Positions 36,318 to 45,135 of a stretch of DNA of 64,000 bases are shown in pieces. The notes below the pieces were generated by a model. That model was not told the origin of the DNA. It searched no databases and saw only the letters and a list, made by a program, of their open reading frames with translations. Source of the DNA: Bacillus spongiae (lineage in GTDB: Bacteria; Bacillota; Bacilli; Bacillales; Bacillaceae_K); contig NZ_JBBAXC010000018.1 in the NCBI RefSeq assembly GCF_037120725.1, forward strand, positions 1 to 64,000, written 5' to 3'. Every line of letters begins with the position of its first letter. Positions within the stretch are counted from its first letter, which is position 1. The translations under genes were made by a program, and so were the position numbers.

Positions 36318-37124
36318 TTACATTTTATCGGGGAGTTGAAAGGTTGTATTGTAAAAATCGGACACATTAATTGAAGAAGGTTTTCTTCCTATTCGCCTCT
36401 TAAAATCTTTTATCATGTGTGATTGATCATAATATTCATCTGCCAAAAATTCAGCAGGGAGCTTATATAACCAATCTGCCAAAACAGTTTGAAACCGTAT
36501 AACTTGGCTAAATTTTTTAGGACTTAACCCTATACGCTCTTCAAAAAGACGATTCATCCTTCTTTGTCCAATGACTTCTTTTTTGCTTAATTCTTCAATT
36601 GAATAATTACCGCGCCCTGTAACAATTTGATAAAGTATATTATTAAGAAGGGAATTTTGATGCAGAAGCTTCCCTTTCTTGATAGCCTGTGTAAACACTT
36701 CGTCACAAGCAACAATCATATTATTTATATTTTTTGCTTGGTAAAGTTCATGATGAAGATTTTTAATTGCAGGTGAGATTAATTGGTTTAAATCCACAGC
36801 ATTTTCAGCAGTGTCTTTTGCCCTTTCACTAATAAAATAAGCAGAGCTTCCAGTGTAAAAGCGTATTCCAAATGTAATTTTTCCAGGATTGTATTGTTCA
36901 GTTATTTTGAATGGACTTTCAAAAATGCCAAAATATTTTATTGAACTGGTTTGGTTTATTTTATCGTATTCATATAAAATATCTGTGCAGCCATCAGGAA
37001 TGATTTCATATGTATATTCTGTAATTTGTTCCTCATAAGGAGTGGCACTCCAATAACAATAAATATAGGGATGAAGTGATGGTGTAGGTTTGTATTCCTT
37101 ATATTTAGTATATGGACTTGGCAT
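36318..37124 (-). CDS. AraC-family transcriptional regulator
   Basis: 268 aa. The N-terminal sensor is of the DUF6597 type (YKPTPSLHPYIYCYWS ... IPDGCTDILYEY ... TFGIRFYTGS). The C-terminal part holds the two helix-turn-helix units: IEELSKKEVIGQRRMNRLFE and LADEYYDQSHMIKDFKRRIG followed by PSSINV. Directly upstream of a VOC gene, which is its most likely target or functional partner. Confidence 0.85.
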   Translation of the reverse strand: MPSPYTKYKEYKPTPSLHPYIYCYWSATPYEEQITEYTYEIIPDGCTDILYEYDKINQTSSIKYFGIFESPFKITEQYNPGKITFGIRFYTGSSAYFISERAKDTAENAVDLNQLISPAIKNLHHELYQAKNINNMIVACDEVFTQAIKKGKLLHQNSLLNNILYQIVTGRGNYSIEELSKKEVIGQRRMNRLFEERIGLSPKKFSQVIRFQTVLADWLYKLPAEFLADEYYDQSHMIKDFKRRIGRKPSSINVSDFYNTTFQLPDKM

Positions 37125-37313
37125 AATTGTTGGCTGAAATAAATCAAAGCGAGTAATTTAAAACACCCTCTAACGGTCATTTTCTCTATCAGTATATTCA
37201 AGTAACTAGGTTGATTCTCCTTCTTAATAAATGTTGAATTTTGGAGGATTTATATTACAAGCCATAGAGATATATTAATAGAAGAATCTTAAAGTTTTGT
37301 TCAGAAATCGGGG

Positions 37314-37341
37314 GCTTATCCAGTACAGGATGAGCTTTTTT
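37314..37341 (+). terminator. Orphan terminator
   Basis: GCTTATCC pairs with GGATGAGC (one G-T pair), followed by TTTTTT. No plus-strand gene precedes it within 1.5 kb; it may be what is left of a lost gene. The rest of 37125-37603 holds the PadR sites. Confidence 0.6.
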
Positions 37342-37529
37342 GTTAAAAGTCTTTACTTAGTAAGCTATTGGATTTTGAAAGATTAGTATTCAGTTAACGG
37401 GTAGGATAGGGGTATATAAACAGTTTAATCTCAGAAAACAGAGATGGACATTTTGAAGGCCATTTAAATGAGCAATTAAAATGGGTTTGATTTATTACCA
37501 TAAATAGGGTATGATAATAAATATTAAGC

Positions 37530-37584
37530 TATCTTGTTTTGCAAGGTAGCTTTATTTAGAAAAGGTATCTTGTATTACAATATA
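37530..37584 (+). promoter_or_regulatory. Two PadR-type operator dyads
   Basis: TATCTTG-N5-CAAGGTA (37530-37548) and TATCTTG-N5-CAATATA (37566-37584) are 19-bp dyads, 36 bp apart start to start, directly before the PadR gene. The shared left half-site and spacing strongly suggest autoregulation. The first dyad also lies within an 11-bp stem that could act as an RNA hairpin. Confidence 0.6.
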
Positions 37585-37603
37585 GCGATAAGGATGAAAA
37601 ATA

Positions 37604-37942
37604 ATGTCTTTGAGAAGTCAATTATTAAAAGGAATTTTAGAGGGATGCATTTTATCAATCATTGATATAGAAACGATTTATGGTTATGAATTATCACAAA
37701 AACTTCAACAATTTGGCCTAAATGGCGTTAGTGAAGGATCTATTTATCCAATTTTGCTTCGTCTTCAAAAGGAGGGATTAATTAAAGGTGAAATGCGAGC
37801 TTCCCCGTCAGGACCTAAACGAAAATACTACCAACTTACCAATATGGGGGAAAAAGCATTATTTGAGATTCAAGAAGAATGGAAAAATATTCAGAAACCT
37901 GTTGATAAATTATTGAATAGGGGTGTTGGTGATGAACGCTAA
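37604..37942 (+). CDS. PadR-family transcriptional regulator
   Basis: 112 aa. Typical PadR winged helix: MSLRSQLLKGILEGCILSII, YGYELSQKL, SEGSIYPILLRLQKEGLI, SGPKRKYYQLTNMGEKAL. Last 11 bases overlap the next gene, so the pair is coupled. In many Bacillaceae PadR-DUF1129 pairs control membrane protein or efflux genes. Confidence 0.9.
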   Translation: MSLRSQLLKGILEGCILSIIDIETIYGYELSQKLQQFGLNGVSEGSIYPILLRLQKEGLIKGEMRASPSGPKRKYYQLTNMGEKALFEIQEEWKNIQKPVDKLLNRGVGDER

Positions 37943-38609
37943 AGAGCTAATTCAATTAAATAACAAAAAACGTAAAGTACTTACAAAAGAAAATGAAGAG
38001 TATTATGACAAAATGTTAGTCTATATTCGAACAAGTATAGTCATTTCGGAACAACAATCAGAAGAATTATTAATGGAACTTTTAGATCATATAATCGATG
38101 CACAGAATGAAGGAAAACGTGCAGAAGATGTGTTTGGAAAGAATCCCTCAGCTTATTGTGATGAAATGATCAAACAGTTACCTAAAGAACCATGGAATAG
38201 TACATCATTTTTTATAGGCTTTTTGTTGCTTAGGCTAGCAGGGTTGTTAGCTGTAGTAAATGGAATAGGAGATATTATTATCCACTATCTTAAAGGTAGC
38301 GATCAGACAGTTTATATAGGAACAATATTTGTTACTTTTTTAGTTCTTGCTGCTATTATTTTTCTCGACATTTTATTGATTTTCAAATGGCTGCAACTTT
38401 CTGTTTACAAAGTTTCAAATAAAGTTAAAGATTTTTTCTTAATTTTTTTGATTGTGACTATCTCACTTCTAATTATGATGTTTCTAACAAAAATAATTCC
38501 TCCCTTCGGATATGCAATTGAAATGGGAGGTTTCGTATACCTAATAGTTGGTGTAGCAATACTTATCACTTCAAAATGGCTAGATCGCAAATATCATTTC
38601 ACAAAATAA
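37932..38609 (+). CDS. DUF1129-like membrane protein
   Basis: 225 aa. The N-terminal helical domain (about 1-85: LTKENEEYYDKMLVYIRT ... LLDHIIDAQNEGKRAEDVFG) resembles DUF1129 partners of PadR regulators. Four transmembrane segments follow (about 90-215). ATG 37932 uses GGGGTG inside the PadR gene. Likely the effector membrane partner of the PadR regulator; function unknown. Confidence 0.75.
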   Translation: MNAKELIQLNNKKRKVLTKENEEYYDKMLVYIRTSIVISEQQSEELLMELLDHIIDAQNEGKRAEDVFGKNPSAYCDEMIKQLPKEPWNSTSFFIGFLLLRLAGLLAVVNGIGDIIIHYLKGSDQTVYIGTIFVTFLVLAAIIFLDILLIFKWLQLSVYKVSNKVKDFFLIFLIVTISLLIMMFLTKIIPPFGYAIEMGGFVYLIVGVAILITSKWLDRKYHFTK

Positions 38610-39083
38610 TGTTTAAAGAATAGAAAGGATTTAGTGTTTTATTTCACCTGAGAATTTATTAAAGCTTATACGGGAGAGTGAAATAAAAACAACTGCTGAT
38701 TCTTTATATTGTCTTACTTTCAAGAAGGACTCATAAAGATAGTTGAGGAATATACTTATAGAGATTATCGAAGTGAAAAAGGTAAAATTGAACTTTATAA
38801 CATTGACCAAATGATGAAAGAGTAATATCTTATTCTGTTCACAAAGGGTTAGAGGAAAAGAAAAATACATGTTATTTTTAATTTTACGGCCAAAGAGCGC
38901 AATTCCGAAACAAGGATTAGCCATTTATATAAAGAACGGTAACCGAAAATTCAATTATTGTAACTAGTATAGAGGGAGATTAGTCCTACAGGTATAATTT
39001 CTTCCAATGAATAATAAAAAACAACAAATTGTGGTAAGACATCAATATTATAAAATAAAGTTGATCTAAGGAGGAATTGAACG
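38610..39083. other. Intergenic region with a possible gene relic
   Basis: A 39-codon frame (38709-38825, ... YTYRDYRSEKGKIELYNIDQ) reads like the C-terminus of a protein whose body is missing, followed by a further degraded stretch to about 38940. I see no intact gene. The last bases hold AAGGAGGA for the next gene. Confidence 0.35.
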
Positions 39084-39446
39084 ATGACTTCAGAAAGCCA
39101 TGTTCTTACGCAAAGTCAAATAGCAGAGTTATTTTCTAATGGTAATTTTGAGCCTACTTTTCCATTCCTAGCAAAAATAATTGAATGGAATATCGTAGGT
39201 GACAAAACCCTAGTAGGTAGGGAAGCGGTAATAGAAGAATGCAAGCAAACCTCAAATTATTTCAAAACTATAACTACTAAATTCACTACATTGAATGTAA
39301 TTTCCGAAAAAAATTGCGTGGCAGTAAATGGAACAGCTGAATTTATTCGCAATGGTGAACAATTATCTTTTGTTTCAGCCTGTGATGTCTACATTTTTAA
39401 TGATAAAAATGAACTGCAAAGAATTGATTCTTATTGTATCAAATGA
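39084..39446 (+). CDS. SnoaL/NTF2-like protein
   Basis: 120 aa. The alpha/beta barrel pattern of SnoaL-like domains is visible: an N-terminal helix (ELFSNGNFEPTFPFLA), KIIEWNIVGD, LVGREAVIEECKQT, NGTAEFIRNG and DVYIFNDKNELQRIDSYCIK. Such proteins may be enzymes or binding proteins; no function can be assigned. AAGGAGG ribosome binding site. Confidence 0.72.
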   Translation: MTSESHVLTQSQIAELFSNGNFEPTFPFLAKIIEWNIVGDKTLVGREAVIEECKQTSNYFKTITTKFTTLNVISEKNCVAVNGTAEFIRNGEQLSFVSACDVYIFNDKNELQRIDSYCIK

Positions 39447-39761
39447 GACGCTTTGCTTTCTCCTATCAAAAGTATTTGTTTAGGCTTATAAGGATGGAAG
39501 TTTCAGAAAGCTACATACAAATCTCTGTACAAAGATATTCTTCTTGATAAAACACTAGTATTCAAGGAATATCTCTAGTACTGTGATGTTTTCTTATATA
39601 GTCAGCAACTGGCTGGTTGTATTTTTATAGACTATTATTTAGGTGTAATTACTTTTGTTCCTCATTTTCTAAGCTATCTTACTTAACAATTTAAAAACCT
39701 TATATTTTATCAGGTAGTGTTAATAAATAAGTACTTACAATTTTATGGTAGTTGCAATATT

Positions 39762-39798
39762 AAAAAGTTCGATTTCACAATATGAAATCGAACTTTTT
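39762..39798. terminator. Perfect 16-bp terminator
   Basis: A5GTTCGATTTCA (39762-39777) pairs with TGAAATCGAACT5 (39783-39798) around a 5-base loop. A-run and T-run make it functional in both directions. It lies 316 bases after the SnoaL-like gene. Confidence 0.7.
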
Positions 39799-39937
39799 CG
39801 TTACCCTAAAAACTTCTTTTAACACCATGTATCGAGACTCCTATCAACGTTTAACTCCACAAATCCCTAAAGTACTGTTAGAAACTTAATTTTTTTACTT
39901 TGCATTGACCAAATGAAGTTGCTTCTATTAAAGTGCG

Positions 39938-39970
39938 CAAATCTAAACTAAAGATTTGTGTTCTTTTTAT
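39938..39970 (+). terminator. Terminator-like hairpin
   Basis: CAAATCT and AGATTTG (7 bp, 7-base loop) followed by TGTTCTTTTT. Confidence 0.45.
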
Positions 39971-40064
39971 TAACAGACCATACTGTTGAGTTAGATTATG
40001 TGCAGAATTCGTTAACAGAAGTTACCTTATTGTTTTTTAAGGAAAATAAAATATCAAAAAATAA

Positions 40065-40095
40065 TTGACATTAAACTAACTTCAAGGTTTAGGAT
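40065..40095 (+). promoter_or_regulatory. Candidate MerR-type promoter (19-bp spacer)
   Basis: TTGACA (40065-40070), 19-base spacer, TAGGAT (40090-40095). A MerR regulator is encoded two genes downstream in the same direction, which supports a MerR-activated promoter for the VOC-MerR-GyrI operon. The -10 match is only moderate. Confidence 0.4.
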
Positions 40096-40164
40096 ATACA
40101 TATGGTAATAAGTTCTTGAAAAGGAAATGGCAGACAAATATTTCGTTGGGATGGCGGATTTATA

Positions 40165-40950
40165 ATGGTTTCTTGGGAGAAATTTGATGAAGGGATTGAA
40201 TGGTACACAACCCATTTCGGATGGGAATGTCTTGATCAAGTTCAAACACCTGTCGGTAAAAAAGCATTTTTGAAAATGCCGAAAGAAGGAGTTATTACTT
40301 TAAAAGCGTTGGACTCCGATTGTGAACATCTTCAAAATGATGAAGAAGCAGAAGAAGGGAATTTTAAATTGTGCTTTGAGGTTGGTGATTTAAAGAGAAC
40401 GGTAGATTATTTTAACCGGCACAATATTGAATATACTGAAGTAGTGCCACTAATCAATGGCATGAAGAGTCTTGATGTATTTGGTTTTGAGAATGCTAGG
40501 TTAACTTTATATGAAAATATTAAAGAAAAAGATTCGTTTCCAGATGCAAGAGTATTAGGGTTTGGTGAAGTGCATTCTAGCATTGGGGTTACTGACATCG
40601 GTAGGTCAGTCGATTGGTATACCACTCATTTAGGATTTTTGGAAGTCTCTGTAGGTCAAGAGCATGCTCATCTTCAGACAGAAGATGCATATGAAAAACA
40701 TGTCCTTCATAATTCGTTTATGAATAATATCTTTCTTGAGAAAATAGATAGACAAGTAAAAGGAAATCCGTCTGTCCGTACATATTTTGATATCCGACCG
40801 GAAGATTTCGATGAAACATATCAAAGGTTACTAGACAAAAAAATTGTACCATCTAAAATTGCTGGAAATCCGAAGGAGGGGTGGGGTGGATTTCATTTTT
40901 TCGATCCTGATGGAAATCGAATAAATGTATGGTCGTACCCTATACTGTAA
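40165..40950 (+). CDS. Two-domain VOC (glyoxalase-like) protein, 5' end possibly frameshifted
   Basis: 261 aa with two VOC repeats: about 1-115 (EGIEWYTTHFGWECLDQV) and 130-258 (VHSSIGVTDIGRSVDWYTTH ... FHFFDPDGNRINVWSY). ATG 40165 has no ribosome binding site. Upstream ATG 40127 opens MADKYFVGMADL before a stop, and inserting one A near 40161 would join it in frame (ADL-I-MVSW), giving a more typical VOC start. The protein is probably full-length in a close relative. First gene of an operon with the MerR and GyrI-like genes. Confidence 0.75.
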   Translation: MVSWEKFDEGIEWYTTHFGWECLDQVQTPVGKKAFLKMPKEGVITLKALDSDCEHLQNDEEAEEGNFKLCFEVGDLKRTVDYFNRHNIEYTEVVPLINGMKSLDVFGFENARLTLYENIKEKDSFPDARVLGFGEVHSSIGVTDIGRSVDWYTTHLGFLEVSVGQEHAHLQTEDAYEKHVLHNSFMNNIFLEKIDRQVKGNPSVRTYFDIRPEDFDETYQRLLDKKIVPSKIAGNPKEGWGGFHFFDPDGNRINVWSYPIL

Positions 40951-40968
40951 AAATGGAGAGTGACGATT

Positions 40969-41727
40969 GTGTTTATGACGATTCAACAATTCTCTCATAA
41001 GACTGGGATTCCTCCGAGTACATTGCGTTTTTATGATAAAAAAATGCTCCTCGTACCTGAAAGTAGATTTGAAAATGGTTATCGAGTTTATTCAGAGGAC
41101 CAGCTATTTGAAGCTTTCATGATCAATTCATTGCGCAACGCAGATATTCAAATAGAAGATATTAAAACATTTTTATCAGCCACTGAGGAGTTAAAGAACA
41201 AACTCATTTGGAAGTGGAAAGATGATGTGAAATCTAAGATATCAGCCTTAAAAATTGCAGAAAAGTACCTGGGAGGATTAACGCCTAAAGAGAACCATCT
41301 CCATTTAGTTCGCTGGGGTGAGCAGGTAAACTTTGTATGGATTTCACATACAGTAGAGCGCAAACTAAAACCCTTTCATGAATTTATGGTAACAGATCGT
41401 GAATTATTAACCGAATCAGGATACAAGTTAGGCGCTGATTCATTTGTCAGAATTATTGAGACAAAAGGGAAAAAAATGAAAGGGGAAGTAGGTTTTATAG
41501 TCGTTGGGGAACCTCCAAAAGTGAGCGATGATGCTGTTATGGAAACCATGGAACCCACTTTATTTGCTAGTATGGATTGCTTTACAGGTAATGAGTTCCT
41601 ATGTTTCAGTTTCATTCAACTGATTAGGCAATACGGATTTATACCAACAGGCTCAAAAATCGAAAAGTATGAAACACCACAAAGCGAAACATTTCAATAC
41701 CTAATACCTGTAATGAATTCCAATTAA
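40969..41727 (+). CDS. MerR-family regulator with effector-binding C-terminus
   Basis: About 252 aa. Winged helix MTIQQFSHKTGIPPSTLRFY, then ENGYRVYSEDQL. A linker helix (about 75-105) and a C-terminal GyrI/BmrR-like ligand domain (about 125-250) follow. GTG 40969 is preferred (GGAGAG 8 bases upstream); GTG 40960 and ATG 40975 are alternatives. It lies between a VOC gene and a GyrI-like gene and probably regulates them in response to a small molecule. Confidence 0.82.
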   Translation: MFMTIQQFSHKTGIPPSTLRFYDKKMLLVPESRFENGYRVYSEDQLFEAFMINSLRNADIQIEDIKTFLSATEELKNKLIWKWKDDVKSKISALKIAEKYLGGLTPKENHLHLVRWGEQVNFVWISHTVERKLKPFHEFMVTDRELLTESGYKLGADSFVRIIETKGKKMKGEVGFIVVGEPPKVSDDAVMETMEPTLFASMDCFTGNEFLCFSFIQLIRQYGFIPTGSKIEKYETPQSETFQYLIPVMNSN

Positions 41728-41743
41728 TCAAGGAGGAGAAAGT

Positions 41744-42184
41744 ATGAAATTTAAAAAACTTGAAAGAACATTTAAACTTGTCGGAATGAAACATAAAGGG
41801 GAATTCAAAAACTATGGAAACGAAGTACCAATGAATGCTCAGAAATTTATGAGTAGGGTGGACGAAATATCAACCCACACTGGAACGGAAATTGCCCTAT
41901 TTGAGCCTAAAAAGGGAGATGCTCATCTTGAAGGAGAGTATTATGTAGGAATTATTGTGCCTGATTCTATTACAGAAACCCCTTCAGAAATGGAATATAT
42001 TGAAGTAAAGGATGAATTTGTCGTAACGAGAGGGAGTATTATGGAAGTTGGTAAACTTCATTCTAAATTAGGAGAATGGGCGAAAGAGCAAGGATATCAT
42101 AATAAACAAGATTCATATATTATAGAAACTTATCATCCTGTAGAAAACGGAGAAGAAGTGGAAATCTATCTACCTATAAGATAG
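41744..42184 (+). CDS. GyrI-like (AraC effector-binding domain) protein
   Basis: 146 aa. FKKLERTFKLVGMKHKGEF, HLEGEYYVGIIVPD and SYIIETYHPVENGEEVEIYL are the conserved strands of the GyrI-like/Bacterial transcription activator effector-binding fold. It starts 16 bases after the MerR gene with AAGGAGGAG. Stand-alone members sequester or hydrolyse small ligands; the ligand here is unknown. Confidence 0.78.
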   Translation: MKFKKLERTFKLVGMKHKGEFKNYGNEVPMNAQKFMSRVDEISTHTGTEIALFEPKKGDAHLEGEYYVGIIVPDSITETPSEMEYIEVKDEFVVTRGSIMEVGKLHSKLGEWAKEQGYHNKQDSYIIETYHPVENGEEVEIYLPIR

Positions 42185-42233
42185 ATACGAAAGAAACACT
42201 TTATTTATGGGAATACGTTAGATGCTTACTCAT

Positions 42234-42272
42234 CGATTGGGCGCGCTTATTTAATAGCGTGTCTATTCGTGC
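42234..42272 (+). repeat. 39-bp dispersed repeat, copy 1
   Basis: Begins CGATTGGGCGCGCTTATT and ends CGTGTCTATTCGTGC. It is identical to copy 2 (43452) at 35 of 39 positions. Both copies are intergenic. Shorter GGGCGC-containing relatives occur at 33026, 33663, 34171 and 46302. Together with the terminator at 42362 it fills the gap 42185-42511. Confidence 0.7.
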
Positions 42273-42361
42273 GGTTATATTGTTAATAACGCAGTTTGTC
42301 ATCTTCTTTCCTTGTATTGCGATCTCGTTTCTATGGTTCTGTTTGCCTTCAGCATATGGGA

Positions 42362-42390
42362 GCTTATCTGAAATAAGATAAGCGTTTTTT
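42362..42390 (+). terminator. Terminator
   Basis: GCTTATCT pairs with AGATAAGC (8 bp, 6-base loop), followed by GTTTTTT. It follows the 39-bp repeat and may end the VOC-MerR-GyrI operon. Confidence 0.7.
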
Positions 42391-42511
42391 AGTGGAAAAA
42401 TGATTGAATGGAAGGTTTTGTTTTGAAATAATTGGTATAAAGCAATTGGGTAGTTATCAGAGTAAGAACTTTAGATATATGTTTACTAGATTTAGAAGTG
42501 AGGAGGTCTAT

Positions 42512-42895
42512 ATGAGATCAGTTACTATCGGAATAATTTTTATAATGCTTTTTATAACAGGGTGTCAAACAAATAATGAGGAAGTAGTAAATACACACGG
42601 TGAAATAGAAAATTTAAAAAGGTTAAATTCATTTATTCAGAGTGTAGAAAATCAAAGTAATGATGTCATAGACTATGTGCGGTATGGAATTGAAGGACAA
42701 CGTGGATTGATGACACTAACCTTTGATGGTGAGCAGGTTAATGTTTCTTATAGTGTAGATGGAAATTTTATAGAAAAATTCAGTTGTAAAAAAATAGAAA
42801 TTGAGAAGGGAAATGAGATGAAAAAATATATACTTGTTCAATGTTCGGGCAACTTTAATGGTGATTTAGAATTACTATCTGTTCCGAATAAGTGA
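42512..42895 (+). CDS. DUF4362-like lipoprotein
   Basis: 127 aa. Signal peptide MRSVTIGIIFIMLFITGC with lipobox ITGC. The mature part, NTHGEIENLKRLNSFIQSVE ... DYVRYGIEGQRGLMTLTFDG, follows the DUF4362 pattern of Bacillus lipoproteins of unknown function. ATG 42512 with GAGGAGGT is clear; an upstream in-frame ATG (42404) would bury the signal peptide. Confidence 0.78.
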   Translation: MRSVTIGIIFIMLFITGCQTNNEEVVNTHGEIENLKRLNSFIQSVENQSNDVIDYVRYGIEGQRGLMTLTFDGEQVNVSYSVDGNFIEKFSCKKIEIEKGNEMKKYILVQCSGNFNGDLELLSVPNK

Positions 42896-42995
42896 ATTAC
42901 TTAATTTAAGGTGTTTTAACTTTTTAATGCTAAAATTAGGATTAAATTGAATAGACGAACTGAGATAACAACTAAATGAAATGGAGGTAAGCAAA

Positions 42996-43440
42996 GTGAA
43001 GCTAGTAAGGATTGCAGAATATGAACTTGAAATCGACTATGATAAGACTTTATCCTACTATCAGAACTTGCCTCTTATTGGTGAAGAAGACCATTGTGAG
43101 TGCTTATATTGTAAGAATTATGGACTAACACCATCTATTTTTCCTAATATTATAAAAAAAACTACTAAGTGATATGGGAGTAAACCCTAAAAAAGGTGCA
43201 GAAGTGAACCACTTTTACGAGGGAAAAAACAGTAAGAATATGTATGTTGCAGATTACACGGTGTTTGGGAAGGTGTTAAATGAAGCAAGTGAAAATATAA
43301 TAGATATCTATCGCGAAAATGATGAAGATTACTTTAGTATTGGATTTGAAAATGTTCAAACTATAGAGACCGATTCGATAAGAATGAGTTCTTATATTAA
43401 TGCATTTTTACCGTGGTTACTAGAGGAAAGTCCTAGTTAA
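42996..43440 (+). pseudogene. Frameshifted gene of unknown function (CLYC motif)
   Basis: GTG 42996 with GGAGGT 7 bases upstream opens MKLVRIAEYELEIDYDKTLS ... CLYCKNYG and stops at TGA 43170. Removing one A from the A8 run at about 43154-43161 continues the frame as IKKLLSDMGVNPKKGAEVNH to the stop at 43440, giving a 147-residue protein. Both halves fit one family-like sequence (Cys-x2-Cys, then G-(I/V)-(D/N)-P-x-K-x-x-E-V). Broken gene or homopolymer sequencing error. Confidence 0.6.
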
Positions 43441-43451
43441 TCCTTATTTTT

Positions 43452-43490
43452 CGACCGGGCGTGCTTATTAAATAGCGTGTCTATTCGTGC
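43452..43490 (+). repeat. 39-bp dispersed repeat, copy 2
   Basis: Begins CGACCGGGCGTGCTTATT, 35/39 identical to copy 1 at 42234. Located just after the frameshifted gene. The remaining 43491-43793 is AT-rich with no further feature found. Confidence 0.7.
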
Positions 43491-43793
43491 ACGGAGCCGG
43501 CCTGTTTAATAACAAAAAAGATATTATGGTAAAAAGAGGAAGGTTATATTACGGGCCTGTACTTACATTAATGTAGCCATATATTAAGGTGCTGGGAACT
43601 AAAACAAATCTTTCTGGTTTAACAAGGATAATGATTTTTCATTACAATGACAGTTGAAGCATGGATAACTCTTCACGAAAATTGAGGTTTTTTTAAGTTC
43701 AGAATAATTTGTGACAATGAAGAGTATGTACAGGTGATTTCCAACTTTTTATAGAAAAGTATGAAGTAGGAATGCATTTAGTGAGGTGTTAGT

Positions 43794-45035
43794 ATTAAGC
43801 AACGAAGTTTTTCACAAAAGAAGAATTCATATTTATTACTGTTTGGATTAGGTATATCAAATCTAGGAGACTTTATTTATCTTGTTGCCATTAATATTTT
43901 AGTATTACAACTTACCGGCTCAGCAGCTGCGGTTGCTGGTCTATGGATTATTGGGCCTATAGCTTCGATGTTAACTAAATTTTGGTCTGGGAGTATAATA
44001 GACCGTTTAAATATTCGAAGAATAATGATTGGAACAGACATCATTCGTGCAATTTTAGTGGCACTTATTCCTTTCTTCAATTCTATTTGGCTGATATATG
44101 CATGTCTATTTTTTCTTTCCATTTCAAAAGCTTTCTTTGAACCTGCAGCTATAACCTATATAACGAATATTGTTCCTGAGAAAGGTAGAAAACAATTCAA
44201 TTCATTTAGAAGCTTGATTTCTTCAGGTGCCTTTTTAATTGGTCCTGCTATTTCTGGAGCATTACTACTTATTACTTCTGTTAATATATCAATATGGATT
44301 AATGCATTTTCCTTTGTTATTTCTGCTATTTTAGTGTATTTATTACCAAACGTGAATACTGATTCTACTAATAAAGTAAGAAAGATTAGTTTGGAAATAT
44401 TGAAAAATGATTGGAAGGAAGTATTTAAATTCAGTCGTAGCAACCTATTTATTGTCAAAGTGTACTTTTTAGCTCAATTCTTTATGATTGTCGCACTTGG
44501 AATGGATGCTCAAGAGGTTGTGTTTACTCAAAAGGTGCTAAACTTATCAGAGACAGACTACGGAATGCTCATAAGCTTAACAGGAGTAGGCTCAATTTTA
44601 GGAGCAACTACTGTTTCGCTGGTGGCTAAATATTTGTCAATAAGAGCTTTAATATCCGTAGGCTATTTTATGGTATCGGTTGGCTATCTAGTATATGCGT
44701 TCTCTTTTTCATTTTGGGCAGTAGCTATTGGGTTTATGCTATTAGGGTTTTTTAACGCATTTTCCGGTACAGGGTTTATGACTTTTTACCAAAATAATGT
44801 TCCTATTAACATGATGGGGAGAATTTCTAGCATTTACGGCATTTTTCAAAGCTTTCTTCAGGTAATCTTTATTTTATTGATCGGCTTTACAGGTGATATT
44901 ATTCCGGTTAGATACAGCATTATTGCTGCTTCCACATTAATGGTATTGCTAAGTATTCTGCAAATCAGGTGGGTGCTTATGCCGAGCAAATCAAGCTACT
45001 TTGAAGAAGAGGTAGAACTCAAAAATATTGCTTAA
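43794..45035 (+). CDS. MFS transporter, probable ATT start
   Basis: A major facilitator superfamily exporter with about 12 membrane segments (for example FGLGISNLGDFIYLVAINIL, LTSVNISIWINAFSFVISAI, FMLLGFFNAFSGTGFMTFYQ). The first in-frame ATG is at 43968, which would delete two transmembrane segments. The same frame is open and MFS-like back to an in-frame stop near 43782. The only start-like codon with a ribosome binding site (GAGGTG) is ATT 43794, giving MKQRSFSQKKNSYLLLFGLG and 413 aa. Drug or macrolide efflux type is likely; substrate unknown. Confidence 0.78.
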   Translation: MKQRSFSQKKNSYLLLFGLGISNLGDFIYLVAINILVLQLTGSAAAVAGLWIIGPIASMLTKFWSGSIIDRLNIRRIMIGTDIIRAILVALIPFFNSIWLIYACLFFLSISKAFFEPAAITYITNIVPEKGRKQFNSFRSLISSGAFLIGPAISGALLLITSVNISIWINAFSFVISAILVYLLPNVNTDSTNKVRKISLEILKNDWKEVFKFSRSNLFIVKVYFLAQFFMIVALGMDAQEVVFTQKVLNLSETDYGMLISLTGVGSILGATTVSLVAKYLSIRALISVGYFMVSVGYLVYAFSFSFWAVAIGFMLLGFFNAFSGTGFMTFYQNNVPINMMGRISSIYGIFQSFLQVIFILLIGFTGDIIPVRYSIIAASTLMVLLSILQIRWVLMPSKSSYFEEEVELKNIA

Positions 45036-45135
45036 TGTTTTCCATTGCCCTCTTTAATGATCTTCCCTTCAAATAAAGGGGTTTAACTTAAGACCATAAA
45101 TGGGGATCTTAAGCATTCATATCTTATCCACAAGG

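Larger units (their letters stand above)
39447..40126. other. 680-bp gap with two orphan terminators
   Basis: Holds the two hairpins listed next (39762 and 39938) and the MerR-type promoter at 40065. Short open stretches such as a 28-codon frame at about 39493-39577 lack starts and look degenerate. No intact gene. Confidence 0.5.

Noticed and set aside
38631-38924. 97-aa minus-strand ORF
   Set aside because: No start signal or family pattern; overlaps a degraded plus-strand relic.
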